Made by a program: the position numbers and the translations under genes. DNA of 64,000 bases from Lithobates sylvaticus (Eukaryota > Chordata > Amphibia > Anura > Ranidae), in NCBI GenBank assembly GCA_028564925.1, contig CM053032.1:119109990-119173989 (forward strand), in the 5' to 3' direction. The notes beneath the pieces are model-generated. The model did not search any database, was not told where the DNA came from, and worked only from the letters and a program-made list of their open reading frames with translations. Positions 9,961-23,387 of this stretch are shown piece after piece. How positions within the stretch are numbered: the stretch's first letter is position 1; each line of letters opens with the position of its first letter.

Positions 9961-12370
9961 GAAAAAACAGTTATTACCTGTTAACTATTTTCCAGGAATC
10001 TTCCAGGACGGCTTACATTGAGATAGGCTCCTAGCACAGGAAACACATGATCCACATCATAAAAGCAGCACACATTAGCCCCCTCAGTATTACAAATAAC
10101 CAAAGGCTTCAGAATAAGCAATCATTAAACCTTCATTAGGGTAGCGTCATGTTTACTCTGCTTTACATTGCTAATTACCAACCAAGAAGGGAGGGAACTG
10201 ACGCCGTCCTGGAAAAAGTAGTTAACAGGTAATAACACAGTTTTTTCAAGTCATCTTCCAGGACAGCTTACAGAGGGGACAAAATAGGAATACCTGAACA
10301 GGGCAGGACCACATCCTGCAGCACTTTCCTGTTGAAAGACTGGTCTTGGCTGGCAAGCAGATCCAGTCTAATGCTTTACGAACGTCTGGAACCTGGACCA
10401 GGTTGCAGCCTTGCAAATCTGGAGGGTAGACGCTCCTGCCCTTTCAGCCCAAGAAGTAGAAACCACTCTTGTGGAATGACCTTTTTTTCCCCGAACGGAG
10501 ATGTCTGGGATGCTGCTTTGTATGCCTCTGTGATGGCAGACTTCATCCACCTTGCAATGGTATTTTTAGATGCCCTTTTACCCCTGTTTGAACCTGCAAA
10601 CAGGCTGGTGGAACATTACCATTCCATGGTGCGCTCTATGTAAGCGATCTTATTAAATCCTGCCGCCTTGTTTTTAGGATTTATGCAAAATTATGGCATC
10701 ATGATCTCTACCGACCTACGGAAGTTAGACGGTACCTTGGGGAGAAATGCCGGGTCCAGCGAGAGGATCATCTTGTCTTGCAAGATGATGCAGAAGGGCT
10801 CAATCACTGAAAGCACCTGTATCTCATATCTGCTGGGAGGGTAGAGGTTACAAGACCCAGCGTTGACATTAGAGACCATTTGGTTGCTCTGGAGAGAGGC
10901 TACTGCTCTGTTTAGTTTCAGAATTTTCTCCATTGGGAGAAAAAAACTCAGTGTTGAGTCGAGCAGGTATCCTAGGTATGCAATACGCTGTGAAGGAATC
11001 AGGCTGGACTTTTCCAAATTCAGCAGCCACCCCTGGTTTGTCAGGACCCTTTTTGTTAGATCGAGATCTTTGACTAGTTGCTCTAGGGATGCTGCAAACA
11101 GGAGCAGGTCATCCAGATACGCTATAACTGACACTCCCTGGAGTCATGAAAACCAAGGCCTCCGCCAAGACCTTGGTAAATATGCGGGGTCGAGGAGGAT
11201 AGCCCGAAATGCAGTGCTTGAAATTGTAGATGCACCATTACTCCATCCAAGCATACTGCTAGTCAGCAAAACCTCTGAGGTCCAGAGAAACCATGAAGCA
11301 TTTGTGTGGTAATAGGGCTCTGACTGTGAAGACTCCATGCGGAATCTCTTGTAGGTAAAAATTGACCTGTTCAGGGGTTTTAAATTCAGAATCAATCTGA
11401 ATTTGGGGGTTTTTGCACCACAATCACGTGAGACTAGAATCCTTCTCCTTCCTCCCCCCTTGGTACTCTGCAAACTACCTTCTGATTTTCTAGATCCCTT
11501 TGTGCCTCTAGCAAAGCCTTTGGCCTTTGCCATGCAGTTGGATAGGTGCGTGACAAGGAATCTTCGCGGGGGAGGTCTTGTGAACTCCAGGGAGGTACCC
11601 ACTTATGACCCCAGGATGAACTGGTTGGGGGAAGATTGTCTCCCACTGAGGAAGGAAGGCCCCCAGTCTTCCTCCCACCGTGCCTGAAGGGTCATCGATT
11701 TTTACGGGCCTGTTCAGGAGGGTGAAAATTGCCCATCTGCCCTTGCCTCTTTGGCCCCAGGTTTTCTTTTGTCCTTACAGCTTTGGAGCCTCTAAGTTTT
11801 TGCGGACGAAACCCCTTTTGTTTGTGCTGGGGCTTTTCGCTTGAGTGGGAAGGACTTCTATCTGCCGTGCGGTCTAAGACTGTACCTAAACCAGGGCCAG
11901 AATAGTCTCCTTGGCAGTACCTGCTTTAATCTGCTCTTCAATCTGAGAGAGCCAATGTTTTAAGTTGCGGGCCACAACGGTAACATTTCTGGCTTTAAGT
12001 TACATATTGTTGAGTCCCAAGTTCTCCCGGTCAAAGGAAAGCATCCGCCGGAAATTACTTCGCCGTCGTCTGGCCCGCTGGTTCCAAAAAATGTGGCCTA
12101 AACGGTGTACAAGGAGAGCAGACTGCCTCCTTGCTGCGGCCCTGTGGACGCGATAGGGTTCCCCCGCATCCGGATGCCGCGCTCGACAAGGAAGGGGTGG
12201 CTTCTGCTGGCCGGTATGTACCGCCCTTTTGCTCACTGGAAGCCCCTGCTTCCAGTGAGGGGGGGGGGGGGGGTTATGGCCACTGCTTCCCTGGGGGAGG
12301 AGTGAGAATGTATGGGCTGGCCCAGTGTTTAAGGAAGAGCAGGAAACTATCTCTCATAGTGGCTTTCCTG
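9961..12370 (-). mobile_element. DIRS-type tyrosine-recombinase retroelement, fossil 1 (partial)
   Basis: Minus-strand remnant. The end near 9977-10250 shows the DIRS arrangement: 'ttacctgttaactattttccagg' is repeated in inverted orientation at about 10200-10240, beside 'cttccaggac(a/g)gctta' terminal-repeat text. Parts, read on the minus strand: C-terminus of a tyrosine recombinase (SWAERAGASTLQICKAATW, about 10370-10640); reverse transcriptase (FRLILNLKPLNRS, YLDDLLLFA, about 10690-11600); and gag-like sequence (about 11440-12240). RNase H and most of the recombinase were not found, so much of the interior is missing. Broken; moderately old judging by decay. Confidence 0.8.
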
Positions 12371-12500
12371 AACGACGGAAAAAAAACAAAGAAAATAATT
12401 AAATAATAAAAAAAAAAAAAAGTGTGTACAGAGACTGGTAATAGAAGTGGAGGCAGAAAGGGTGGATGAGGGAAAAGAACAAATTTATTTATTTAATAAA
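12241..12500. other. Low-complexity junction
   Basis: G run at 12260-12274, A runs at 12409-12421 and 12498-12512. No gene; it lies between the DIRS fossil and the LINE. Confidence 0.5.
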
Positions 12501-12509
12501 AAAAAAAAA

Positions 12510-14014
12510 AAACACACAATGGCTGCCATCTTCGTGTGAATTAAGGCCTTATTCATCTTGTGTTTACTTTCAACTATAACCAAGGACGGGGATTTCCACA
12601 CTTTGGCAATGGGTTGTTTTGCAGCTGTTAAGAGCTGTGGGAGGCGGCGGAACCAACGACGCATCAACCCTTCTGGTTTTAGATTGAGGGGGGCTGTTGC
12701 TGGATCTGGTTGAATAGTAGCTGGCATGCCAAAAGCCTTGGGCTACTGGGTAGTCCCACCACATGTGTAGGCGTGTGCCTTTGTCTGAACAGCCTCAGAA
12801 ACATACTGCCAAGCAACGCACAACAAATTTGTTTCTACCACAAGGACATGCGAGGATGAAGGTTTGGTTGCGACCCAGGATTCCAGACCAATCTGCGATA
12901 TCAAATGTGCGCCCTAAGTACCGCTCCTATTTAGTGACATGGAGTTGGCCCAATGTTAGGTTTAACACTTTTGTGGAGAATCGATACAAGTCCTCTTGTA
13001 TTTGGGGGGGGGGGGCGTCACAATTACAGATACGTTCAAACTGAGACGTCTGGATCAGTAGCGAACCTGTTTGAGGTATGGCATGTAAAACATTTTTAAA
13101 TTTGTAAATAATCTGAATAACTCTGAACGGGGGAGTTCATAAGTTTCGCAGAAGGTGGATTGAAGTTAAAGTTGGAGACTAGCTTATGTAATCATATAAA
13201 GGTTTGTGCTGGACCACGAGTAGAAAAACGTTGGTGGATTCCCAGGCAGGATAGAAAGAAGGATTTCTGGAGAAAAGCAAAGGAGTGAATAGTGGGGGGG
13301 ATTGAAGTCCATGGGTGGATTTGAATCTGTCCCAGATTGAGGAGTGTTGAGTAATGGGGTTTAGCATAGGAGGGGAACTTAGCTGAGTGTAGCCATAACA
13401 TCTTGACCATTGAGACCACACCGGGCTCACAATGAACCGCTTCAATAACCACCCATAAAGGAGTTTCAGTAATTGCGTGGTATTTAGGGGAGGTGGGCAA
13501 CATGCGCTGAATAATATTAGGAAACTAGATTAGGCAGGTCAAGACCACAACAACGTTGATTTTGGGATGCGGGGGTCTAGCATTACCCCAGACAAAAAGG
13601 TCATAATTCTCCATTGTATTACATGCAAGAAATAAGACTGTGCAGGGACAGGCAACACCCTAAAGGAGGTATATGAATCTAGGTAAAAATAGCCATTTTG
13701 ACTTTATTGATCTTACCCAACCAGGAAAGGGGGAGAGAAGACCACTGTATTATAAGTTCAGTAACTTGGTTTAAGTGGTGGAAAGTTAGCTGCAAAGAGA
13801 AGCTGTGATTTGTACCCCCAGGTAAGGGAGGGTATGTGGTGCCCATGAAAAAGGCATTGCTAGTTTGGCTTGATAACGTTTTGACGTGGTCAAAGATTCA
13901 GAGCTGTGGATTTCTGGTGTGAACGTGCAAGCCCGAGATGGGGGCAAAACAGTCTAGGAGAAAGAAGATCAGGAGCAGATGTAGGAGGAGAAAACAAAGG
14001 ATTAGTATGTCTGG

Positions 14015-14054
<40 letters not shown>

Positions 14055-16110
14055 ACTTTATGGTGATGGCCACCAAGTTCTATGCTCCCGATATCAGGGT
14101 CCGATTGAATTGAGTGAATGGCTCAATAAGCAGAGCAAAAAGTAATGGAGCGCAAGTACATCCCCAATGCGTGCCTCTGCCAACGTTAAACATTTCCAAC
14201 CTGTAGCTAGTGTATTCAATATATGCCCTAGGTTTAATATACAAGAAAGACCCATGTCAGAAAATGGCTCTCAAAGCCCCAGGGCTTAAGAGTATAATGT
14301 AGGCACGACCACGAAATCATGTCAAATGCTTTCCTGAGATCGAGATAGAAAACATGATGGGATACGTCTGGTTTTGGAGCATAGGTGAGCAACGAGGCTC
14401 TTCATACGTTATCGCTTGCCGTGTTGGGATAAAAAAAATTTGGCAATGTTAAGGAGTTCACCGATAATTGTATTTAAGCGAGTTGCTAGTATTTTTGCTA
14501 GAAGCTGTATGTCAAGATTCAGAAGAGAAATAGGGCGGTAGGTCCACAAGGTGGTGTCAGATCAAGGTTTTGGTAACATTGAGATTATAGCGGTTAAAGT
14601 TTCAGTATGAAATGAGTCGCCCTTCAACAAAAAGTTAAGGCATTGGACAGCAAAGGTGCCAATATATAAAAAAAAAAAATTCTCTATGTGGCTCAGAGCC
14701 CATCATGTCCTTGTTTTTTCTGCAGTTTCAATGTTTTAATGGCCATTGTAACTTCTGGTTCTAAAATAGGGCACTCAAGTCGATCAAGATGAGCTTGGGA
14801 ACAGGGTTGGGAAGGTAATAAGTCAAAAGAGGACATCAGCGGAATTGAGGTCTTGCTCCTAGGCAGGCGAGTAGTTTAGAATGATTGGAACGAAAAAAAA
14901 CCTGCAAGGATTTAAACTAGGTAGCTAGAAGAATCACAGTTTTGTTTTTACAAAAAAACGTGTTAGTTGTAAATGTACTAAAGTGGTAGGTTTATTTAGT
15001 GCTTGCAAGGTGCGTGTTAAATAAAGTGTCATGTTTGTTGGCTTTAATATAGTATGTATGCTGTCTCTTGGAGTAGTTTGTTTGCTGAATCCGTGGGAAA
15101 CAGGTCAAATTCCAGGTAAACCTTATGAAGGTCCAATTTTGAAGTAGGGTTGGAAGTAGATTGAAATGCAGCATGGCATGCAGTAAAGTCTGGCTTCAGT
15201 TTTTGATGGAGAAATTTGCATTCTCGCTTAAGAAATGCTGCTTGTCTGGAGAGTACCACGAATTACAGGTTTATGTGCTTCCCAGAGGGTCAGTGGGGAA
15301 TAGATCAGTAGAAACATTAGCAAGGTAATCTGAGGGCCATTTCAATATTGATCCGATGAGATGGTATAAGTATTGTGTGTTTTGGGGACAGTGAATGCAA
15401 TAGTGGTGCTGACTGCACTGTGATCAGTCCAGGAAAAAAGGGTAGAATGACTGATGAAAAAGTTCTGGGGTCATACCTGCAGTGATGAAGATGGTCGATC
15501 TTAAAGAGAAGGACTCATGCGGGTGAGATTAATGTGTACAACGTCTGCTGATGGGGTTGGATTCCTGCCAGATTAGGCTTGGAGAGCAATTGTTGGAATG
15601 TCAATTTAACTGGACTCGTTGAGGGAGCAGGCAGGGATTTATTTAGAAAGGGAATTAGGGCTTGGGTCGAGTCTCCACAAAAGTATGACCGCTCCAAGTT
15701 TGTGTGAGTCAACCACCTGAAGATGTGAAAGAAATGCTGCTGGGTTCTTACTTGGAGCATAGTACGACAATTGTTACAGCAGAGTCTGAAATTGGGCCTG
15801 CGAGTAAAAAAAAAAAGGTATTGACCTTAGGGGGTCAATAATTTGGGATGAAACAAATAGGGTTGTGCAATGGAAGGCTATAAGGGTTCCCCTTGGCTTG
15901 GTAGTACCTGAGGCTGTATAGAACTGGGGGTATGAAGAGCTAAAAAAATTTGGTGTGGATTGGTCCATAAAGTGGGTTCCTTGGCGACAAAGAATGTGAA
16001 TTTTGGCTGCAGCAAAACAGCGGAATTGGTAAGCCTTGGTAAGTTTTTGTGGCGTGTTAAAACCTTGACCATGAAGGCAAGAATATTCAAGGGGGGCCAT
16101 AGGTATTAGA
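12510..16110 (-). pseudogene. L1-type LINE ORF2 (endonuclease and reverse transcriptase), broken
   Basis: Minus-strand non-LTR retrotransposon remnant. From about 16100 it reads an APE-type endonuclease start (LTKAYQFRCFAAAKIHILCRQGTHFM, then SGTTKPRGTLIAFH), with more endonuclease at 15515-15760 (FCGDSTQALIPFLNKSL ... LTFQQLL). Reverse transcriptase follows: a YRPISLLNLDIQLLAKILATRLN-like stretch at about 14450-14550, and a GTHWGCTCAPLLFALLIEPF-like stretch (the family's RQGCPLSPLLF block) at about 14100-14185. The C-terminal part has HMWWDYPVAQGFWHASYY at about 12720-12765. Many stops and frame changes separate the pieces. An A run of about 39 bases lies inside at 14012-14050. Order and spacing fit one ORF2 of about 1,200 codons. 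No clear 3' poly(A) was seen on the minus strand. The 5' part may continue past 16252. Confidence 0.8.
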
Positions 16111-16251
16111 ATAGGAAGTCAAATAGAAAAATCGCAACTACCTCAGGAAGAAAGATAGGGTAAGGTAAAATGGTATCAGTGAAAAACAAAGCAATTGTAA
16201 AACCCCTTCATATTCTTCAGGTAAAAAAAAGAGGAAAAACAAGATAAAGCA

Positions 16252-17424
16252 TTAACCACCTGAGATCCAGGCCAATTCTGAAATTTTTCTCCTACATGTA
16301 AAAATCCCAATTTTTTTGCTAGAAAATTACATAGAACCCCCAAACATTATATATGTTTTTTTAGCAAAGACCCTAAAGAATACAATGGCGGTCATTGCAA
16401 CTTTTTATCTCGCACGGTATTTGCGCAGCAATTTTTCGAACGCGTTTTTTTTCAGAAAAAAAACAGTTTCCTGCTTTAAAAAAAAAAAACAAAACAGTAA
16501 AGTTTGCCCAATTTTTTTGCATAATGTGAAAGATGAAGATACGCCGAGTAAATAGATACCCAACATGTCACGCTTCAAAATTGAATGCGCTTGTGGCATG
16601 GCGCCAAACTTTGGTATTTAAAAATCCCCATAGTCGACACTTTAACATTTTTTACTGGTTACATATTTTGAGTTACAGAGGAGGTCTAGGGCTAGAATTA
16701 TTGCTCTCGCTCCAACGTTCGCGGCGATACCTCACATGTGTGGTTTGAACACCGTTTTCATATGTGGGCGGGACTTACGTATGCGTTCGCTTCTGCGTAC
16801 GAGCTCGCGGGGACAGGGCGCTTTAAAAAAAAATTTCTCTTTTTATTGTTCATTTTACTTTATTTTTTTAGTTCAACAACTTTAAAAAAAAAAATAAAAA
16901 AAATATTTGATTACTTTTATTCCTGTTACAAGGAATGTAAACATCCCTTGTAATAGGAATATTACATGATCGGACCTATTTACAGTGAGATATGGGGTCA
17001 ATAAGACCCCACATCTCACCTCTAGGCTGGGAAGCCTAAAATAAAAAAACGATCACAGCTTCCCAGCCGCGGTGCCGCCGTTTTTTGAATGCAGAGGCCG
17101 GGCATGACGTCATAACATCGCGCCCGGCCTCCGAACGATCATAGAGACTCCGGCGGAAATCTCTATGATAATCATCCGGGGGCCAGCGGATCCCGAGTCC
17201 GACTCACCGATGGAAGCGGTGAGTCGGTAGAAGCACCGGAGGGTGGCGGGAGGGGGGGCGTCCCCTCCCGCCGCCCGTAAGAACGATCAAGCGGCAGAAC
17301 AGCCGCTATGATCGTTCTTATGGTGCAGGGAATCGCCGGCTGAAACCGGCAATATCTGAATGTCTGTAGCTACCCCGAGACCAAAAAGACGTCATATGAC
17401 GTATACTGGGTCTCAGGTGGTTAA
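16252..17424. mobile_element. Complete non-autonomous piggyBac-type element, 1173 bp
   Basis: TTAA at 16252-16255 and 17421-17424. The left end is TTAACCACCTGAGATCC and the right end, reverse-complemented, TTAACCACCTGAGACCC. The interior is non-coding with paired segments such as 'atggggtcaataagacccca' (16992-17011), 'cctgttacaaggaatgtaaacatcccttgtaatagg', and 'aagaacgatcaagcggc...gccgctatgatcgttctt' (17279-17319). It sits directly upstream of the LINE ORF2 in LINE direction, so it may have jumped into the LINE. Confidence 0.85.
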
Positions 17425-17960
17425 GGTAAGAAAGCTCACTAGAGAAGCAACTAGCGATCCCATAAAGGCGCGTGGGTGATCATCGGATAGCCATATAAAA
17501 ATAGTGGAAGTCTGAGGGTAGCAATACGAGGGAGCAAGAATCTCTGGTGGAGGAACAGTACTGGAAAGATGATTGCTGCATAATATAAGGACAAAAAGGG
17601 CATCGTCCAGGCGATAACTAGGTCAACAGCTAGTGAGTTATGCTATGAATAGCCAAAAAAAAAGGCAAATTCAGCATAAGAAAACACAACAGTCTATAGT
17701 ATTAAGCAGAAACTAGGAGCCTCTGAAAAAAAAAAAAAATAAATAAAAAGAGGAGGTAAAACCATAAGACCTAGGAATGATATAGGCACATAGTGATAAG
17801 AATGCATGGAGTTCAGTGAAAAAAAAAAAAAAACCCACACATACACACCCTCTATGGGCAGGTCTAGGATAAAAACACATGTTGCAAGGAGAGCAAAAAG
17901 GAGGCACCACAATTCCATAAATGGATATATGTAGCAGTAAAATCCATCAGCTACTGGAAG
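17425..17960. other. Possible 5' remainder of the minus-strand LINE
   Basis: Purine-rich on the plus strand, like 16100-16250 on the other side of the inserted element. No protein motif was recognised in the frames at 17694-17918. Assigning it to the LINE rests only on position and composition. Confidence 0.3.
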
Positions 17961-17998
17961 TTAAAGCGGAACTTCAGTAATTTCTCACTTTCCATCTA
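17961..17998. mobile_element. TTAAAG-ended repeat, bare left end
   Basis: TTAAAGCGGAACTTCAGTAA matches the terminal phrase of the repeats at 8052 and 26149. It is cut off by the next element at 17999. Confidence 0.5.
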
Positions 17999-18935
17999 TT
18001 AACCATTTTCAGACCGGACCAATTTGCAGCCAAAAGGACCAGGCCCCTTTTTGCGATTCGGCACTGCGTCACTGACAATTGCGTGGTCGTGCGACGTGGC
18101 TCCCAAACAAAATTGACGTCTTTTTCCCACAGAGCTTTCTTTTGGTGGTATTTGATCACCCCTGCGGTTTTTATTTTTTGCGCTATAAACAAAAAAAAGG
18201 CATTATTTTTTGCTATTATAAATATCCCCCAAAAATATATAAAAAAAGTTTTTTCTTCAGTTTAGGCTGATACGTATTCTTCTACATATTTTTGGTAAAA
18301 AAATAAAAATAAAAAATCGCAATAAGCGATTGATTGGTTGGTTTGCGCAGACGTTATAGTGTTCACAAAATAGGGGATAGTTTTAACATTTTTATAATTT
18401 TTTTTTTTTTTTTTTTTCTTTTTTAGTAGTAATGGCAGCGATCAGAGATTTTTATTGTGACTGCGCCATTATGGTGGACACATTGGACGTTTGACACATT
18501 TTTGGGACCATTGTCATTTATACAGCAATCAATGCCATTTAAATGCATTGATTGCTGTATAAATGACACTGGCAGGGAAGGGGTTAACCAGGGGGTGGCA
18601 GTGTAGGGGTTAAGTATGCCTAGGGGTGCGTTTCTTACTGTGGGGGGGCGTGGCCGTCAGCTAGTGAATGCTGATCTCTGCTCCAATCACAGGGAGCAGA
18701 GATCAGCGTCGCTAGTTGCTAGGCAGAACGGGGAGATGCTGTCTATTTCCGCATCTCCCCGTTCTGCCTTCCCGTGAGACGATCGCGGGTGTCCCCACGG
18801 CGATCGAGTCCGCGGGACCCACGACTGGCCTCACGGGGGTCCCGACCGACGCAGGAGCGCGCAGCTCCCGATGGACCGGACGGCATTAAGGAGGGACTTG
18901 TATATACGCCCTCCTGCCTGTCCGTGCCATTCTGC
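17999..18935. mobile_element. piggyBac-type short element, right tip missing
   Basis: Starts TTAACCATTTTCAGACCGG. It carries 'gagctttcttttggtggtatttgatcacc' and 'tttttgcgctataaac', a family hallmark also at 34395-34440, 48080-48140 and 58005-58075. Palindromes 'aatgcatttgattgctgtataaatgac'-type around 18530-18570 and 'gctgatctctgctcc...ggagcagagatcagc' (18669-18704) lie inside. The right side reaches 'cgtgccattctgc', which in the copy beginning at 31317 lies about 40 bp from the terminal TTAA. The last part has been lost where the gypsy fossil's flank begins. Confidence 0.75.
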
Positions 18936-19029
18936 TAATTAGTGATTTTAAAAAGGTGGTGAAAAGATGTCTGCAGGTGGGTTGGAATGTCCATCAGGTC
19001 ATGGCAGTGCGGATGAGCAGGTAATTCCA

Positions 19030-22000
19030 GGCAGTCACTTAAATGGTTGTGCTACATTTGGGGGCTTGTCCAGGATGCTCACAGCAGCTGGCCTTAACTG
19101 ACCTTGACAAGAGGCACAATCCATGTGGGAAGTCTATTTGATGGCCACGGTTGCTTGGGGCAGGAGTCAGGGAGCTCCAGAGAAGAGCACTGTTCTGGAG
19201 ATCTCAGGAAGACACCGAGATCATAAAAAAGGTGGCCGAGCGCTCTAGTCCCAGGACATCGGGCTTACACATATTGTGGAAACACGCCACATATGGGTCG
19301 GATCAAGTCAGGGTACTAGTAGAATGGCAGGAAGGCGGTACCTATGTGCTTTCAGGAGGAAGAGGTACATCTGGCTGAAGGGGTCGTTGCTTAAGTGTTC
19401 CCACTCAAAGTGGGGGAGAACAGACAGAGGCAGCTCTCGACCAGAACTCAGAAGGGTTCCGTACCTGTGGGAGCTGACTCAAGGGGCCAGTTCTACATGG
19501 TTAGGAGTCGACTAGTCGATAGCTTAGTGAAGAATGGATCTGGAAATGCCAACCAGAGCTAATCGAAGACTTAGGTTCTTCTCAGGACAACTGCCAACTC
19601 CTGTGGGGGAAGAGGAGGAGTTTTAAAATGTGGATAAGTCAGGCCCTGGAAGAGTGGATTGTTCCAGAGGCTGTGAAATGACAATGGCTTAGTAAGTGAG
19701 TGTCTGAGGCCCAGCGGCTGATATGATCCGTAATCTGAGGATGGGCAAGAAAGCTTGTGTCACCATGGACTACATAGATGCTCTGTATGCTGTATTTGAA
19801 AGGGTTGAAACTACCGCAGACCTGATTTACAAATTCAAAATCACGCCCTCCCAACAGAAGGGAGAGTCTGTCCAAATACTCTGAGAAGACAGGATGCTGC
19901 ATCAAAATTATCCTCGAGGGGTATTGACCCCAAAAGATGTTTGGGTTCTGGAAGGGCTTGGCCAAAATCATTTTATTGTTTTGAAGTTACCACTGAAGAG
20001 AACCCAAGTGGTACCTACATACCCTGAACTGATAAGAGAAGTATGAGAGAAGGCTGCTCTATTAGAAGAGAAAACCAAAAAAGATCCAGAGACTTGGGTT
20101 CTATTGCTGGGAACAAAGAGAAAGCGGTGGCGAGCCATTCATGCGGAGATGGATTTCTCAGATGGATGAAGATAGTGGAACGGAGTCGGAACCAGTGGGA
20201 TTGGCCCCTACTGACACCAATAAGCCAGTGGCGAAACTCAGGCCAACCGAATTGATGGCTCAGGTAGCCCAGGCCCAAACTCAAATGTACCATGATGATG
20301 CGGGTGATGAAAACCCAAGCGACGGTCCAGGAACAAGGGACCCACCAAAAGGCGAGCGTACTAGGGGCGAGAGAAGAGATGTTATGGGTGCAGAGAGGTT
20401 GGACACTTCCCAAGCTGAGTGCCCAAGTCTGGCATCAGCCCTCAATTACTAAATGGAAGTCCTGAGAGCATTACAAAAATGACTCTTCCCAAAGCTGGTG
20501 GGAAACTCCAGGGGACCTCAGTGATGGAGCTAGTTGAGTCCGAGAGGAAACTGCGCTTGAAAGCCCCAAAAAATATATAAAAAAATTAAAGAAAAAAAAA
20601 GGCAAGAATAAAAAGGATGCAAGTCATCTGTTACCTCTACCCCTAAACGAGCGAAAGATACAAAATCCTCCGGGAAGGGAAGACTGAGGCAGGAAATCAA
20701 TGCACACCTTACTGAACGAATAGTTAGACCAACTCCACCGCCTCCAAAGAGGTTGGTTAGGGCACAAACTATAGAGACACCTACCAAAGAACTTAGTGGG
20801 GCCCTCCCCTATAGTCTCGGTACAAGTCGAGGGCATCTATACACAAGCCCTACTGGATACAGGAGCTCAGGTGACATTGCTGTATCAGGACTTTTACCTT
20901 AAGTACTTGAAGCATATCCCTTTGTGCAAGCTCGAGGAGTTAGAGACCTGGGTCATAGGGACCCAGAAGTGCTAATATGACAGATACATACCCGTTAAGC
21001 TAACTTTCGATCCTGCCACTGGCTGTCAACTGTCCCCGACCTCCTGGGGCAGGCTGAAATTCCTTATAAAAAAAGGAGACTACTCACTCCTCTGGCTTTG
21101 GGGGGCACTCCAGTAGAAAAGATTCATCCTCAGCTGAGGCAGGTGTTCCAGCGAGGGGTACAAGAGAAGGCACCTGCTGAAGGAATGGGAAGATTGTGGC
21201 GATTGGATACCCATGGGAAGGTGTTACGGCCTGCCTGAAAGCCAGTCAAGCTGTCATGGGACCAGCCAGGCCCTTATGTGGTGGAGGCTGATTCAGCAGA
21301 GGCGGCAGCTGGACTAGAATTGGTCCCGGAGATCGTACACACCTCGGGCCTTACTAAGAAATGGGGGGGGGGGGGGGGGGAGCGAATTCCAGTCAGCACA
21401 AGGAACATCACTAGTCACCCAATCAGCTTGAAGCCCTGTATGGTGATGGGAAAAGTGAGTGCTGCCACCCCAGTGGTGGGGGTAGTTCAGAAGGAAGATG
21501 GAAGAACCACGGTTCACTGCCCAAAAACTACCCTCTGCTTGGGAAGAGAGGATCAAAGCTCATAACGCGATAGGAGAAAATGTTCTCCAAGAATGACTTT
21601 GATGTGGGCTGTGCCAGGAGTGCTCAACATTGAATGCGATTGACCGAAGCTAAGCCAATTCGAGAAAACCAGGCAAATCCCTTTTGTGATCTAGAGGATC
21701 TTTGAGAGCAGCTGGCTGAATTGAGATCAGGGGTCATTAAGGAGTCCAGGAGCCCCTATGCCTCCCTGATCATGGTAGTGAGGAAGAATGGGTCCCTTCA
21801 GGTGTGCATCGACTACCGAACCTTGAACCGAAGAACTATCCCAGATCAGTACACAACCCCTCGCATAGAACAAGCCCTACAATGCTTATCCGGGGCCAAA
21901 TAATTTGGTGTACTGGATATTACCAGATCCCTATGCATCCAGATGTTTGAGAAATGATGGCCTTCATCAGCCCTCTAGGGTTTTTCAAGTTTGACCGAAC

Positions 22001-22940
22001 GTCACATGGATTAACAGGTGTCCCTGCTACTTTTCAGAGACTGATGGAAAACACTGTGGGTGATATTAACTTGGTAGAAGTGCTAGTCTATCTCGATGAT
22101 ATTGTGTTCAGCAGAACGTTGGAGGAGCATGAAGCTCAGTTGGAGAAAGTTTTCCAGCGACTACACGCTGAGGCGTTGAAGTTGTCTTTAGAAAAGTGCC
22201 AGTTCTACCAGACCTCGGTCACGTACCTAAAGGCATGTGTTGTCAGCCGAGGGGATAGTAACTGATCCTCAAAAGTTGGAGGCTGTCACTTCTTGGCCTT
22301 GTCCAAATACCATCACAAAGTTTAGGTTATTCCTGGGTTTCTGCTCGTACTATAAAAGATTTGTGAAGAACTAAGCTTGCCCGGCCGTTGAACGAGCCGT
22401 TACAGAAGCAAAACAGAGGGGGACCAGCAGAGAACCCAGAAGGAAGGCTCCAGGAAGCCTCATGAGCCTATCCAGGAACAATGGACAGCAAAGTGTGAAA
22501 GGTTTTCAACGGCTAAAGGAGAGCCCAGTTGAAGCACCTGTGTTGGCTTAAGCTGATCCATCTAATCCGTATGAATTAGATGTGGATGAAAGCAGAGATG
22601 GCCTTGGAGGGGTATTGTACTAAGAGTCAGAGGGGAAGCTCCATCTAGTGGCCTATGCGAGTTGCAGCCTTCCCCCTGAGACGAACTAGCCTGTGCATAA
22701 ATTAGTTTTTGGCCCTCAAGTGGGCTCTGGTAGATTAGCTACACAACTATCTGTACGGGGCTATCCTAGTGGTGAAGACTAACAACCCATTGACTTGCCT
22801 ACTGTCCACTGCAAAGTTCGAGGGCATTGGTGGCTGACAGCTCTGTCAGTTTCAGTTCAGCTTGAATTACCAACCGGGTGTGGGAAACAGACGCCCTTTC
22901 CTGAAGGCCACACTATCAAAGCTGGACAGAAGAGTTGAGT
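19030..22940 (+). mobile_element. Ty3/gypsy LTR-retrotransposon fossil, internal region
   Basis: Plus strand. A primer-binding-site-like 'tgggggcttgtccaggat' at 19059-19076 resembles the tRNA-Pro complement used by many retroelements. Parts in order: gag with a PNMA-like capsid region (about 19640-20440; YPELIRE near its end); a protease motif YTQALLDTGAQVTLLYQDFY (about 20830-20890); reverse transcriptase (SPYASLIMVVRKNGSLQVCIDYRTLN from about 21745, and VEVLVYLDDIVFSRTLEEHEAQL at about 22075); and RNase H (ELDVDESRDGLGGVLY, about 22570). No integrase and no LTR pair were recognised. The element is clearly broken in many places and looks old. Confidence 0.85.
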
Positions 22941-23340
22941 TAATTTACCTCTTGAAGGAGTACAGGTCGTGTGTCAAGGAGTAGGGTATAAACACAGAGG
23001 AACCAGAGGGGCTGAAGCCGTAGGAGTCACCCCCGCTGGAGTAACTAAGTATTACTGTGATTTAACCAAAGTACTCGGCCAAGAATTGCCAAAATAAATT
23101 GTGCGTTTTATAATCCGATGAAGCCCATATCGATTTTGAAATATGACCAACCAAGCCTTCAATTTCACCTCATGCTTCTACAGAAAAATAATTTGTGGCT
23201 GGGAATCTTTTCTTTCCGGGATTTTCCTGACCTCATGCGCTTTTTTTCAAATATATATTTCTCAGTGGAGTCTCCCATTGATTAGAAAATCTTGCGTTTT
23301 TTCATAAAACATGCCCCATCACTCAAAAGGCGATGGCTGC

Positions 23341-23387
<47 letters not shown>

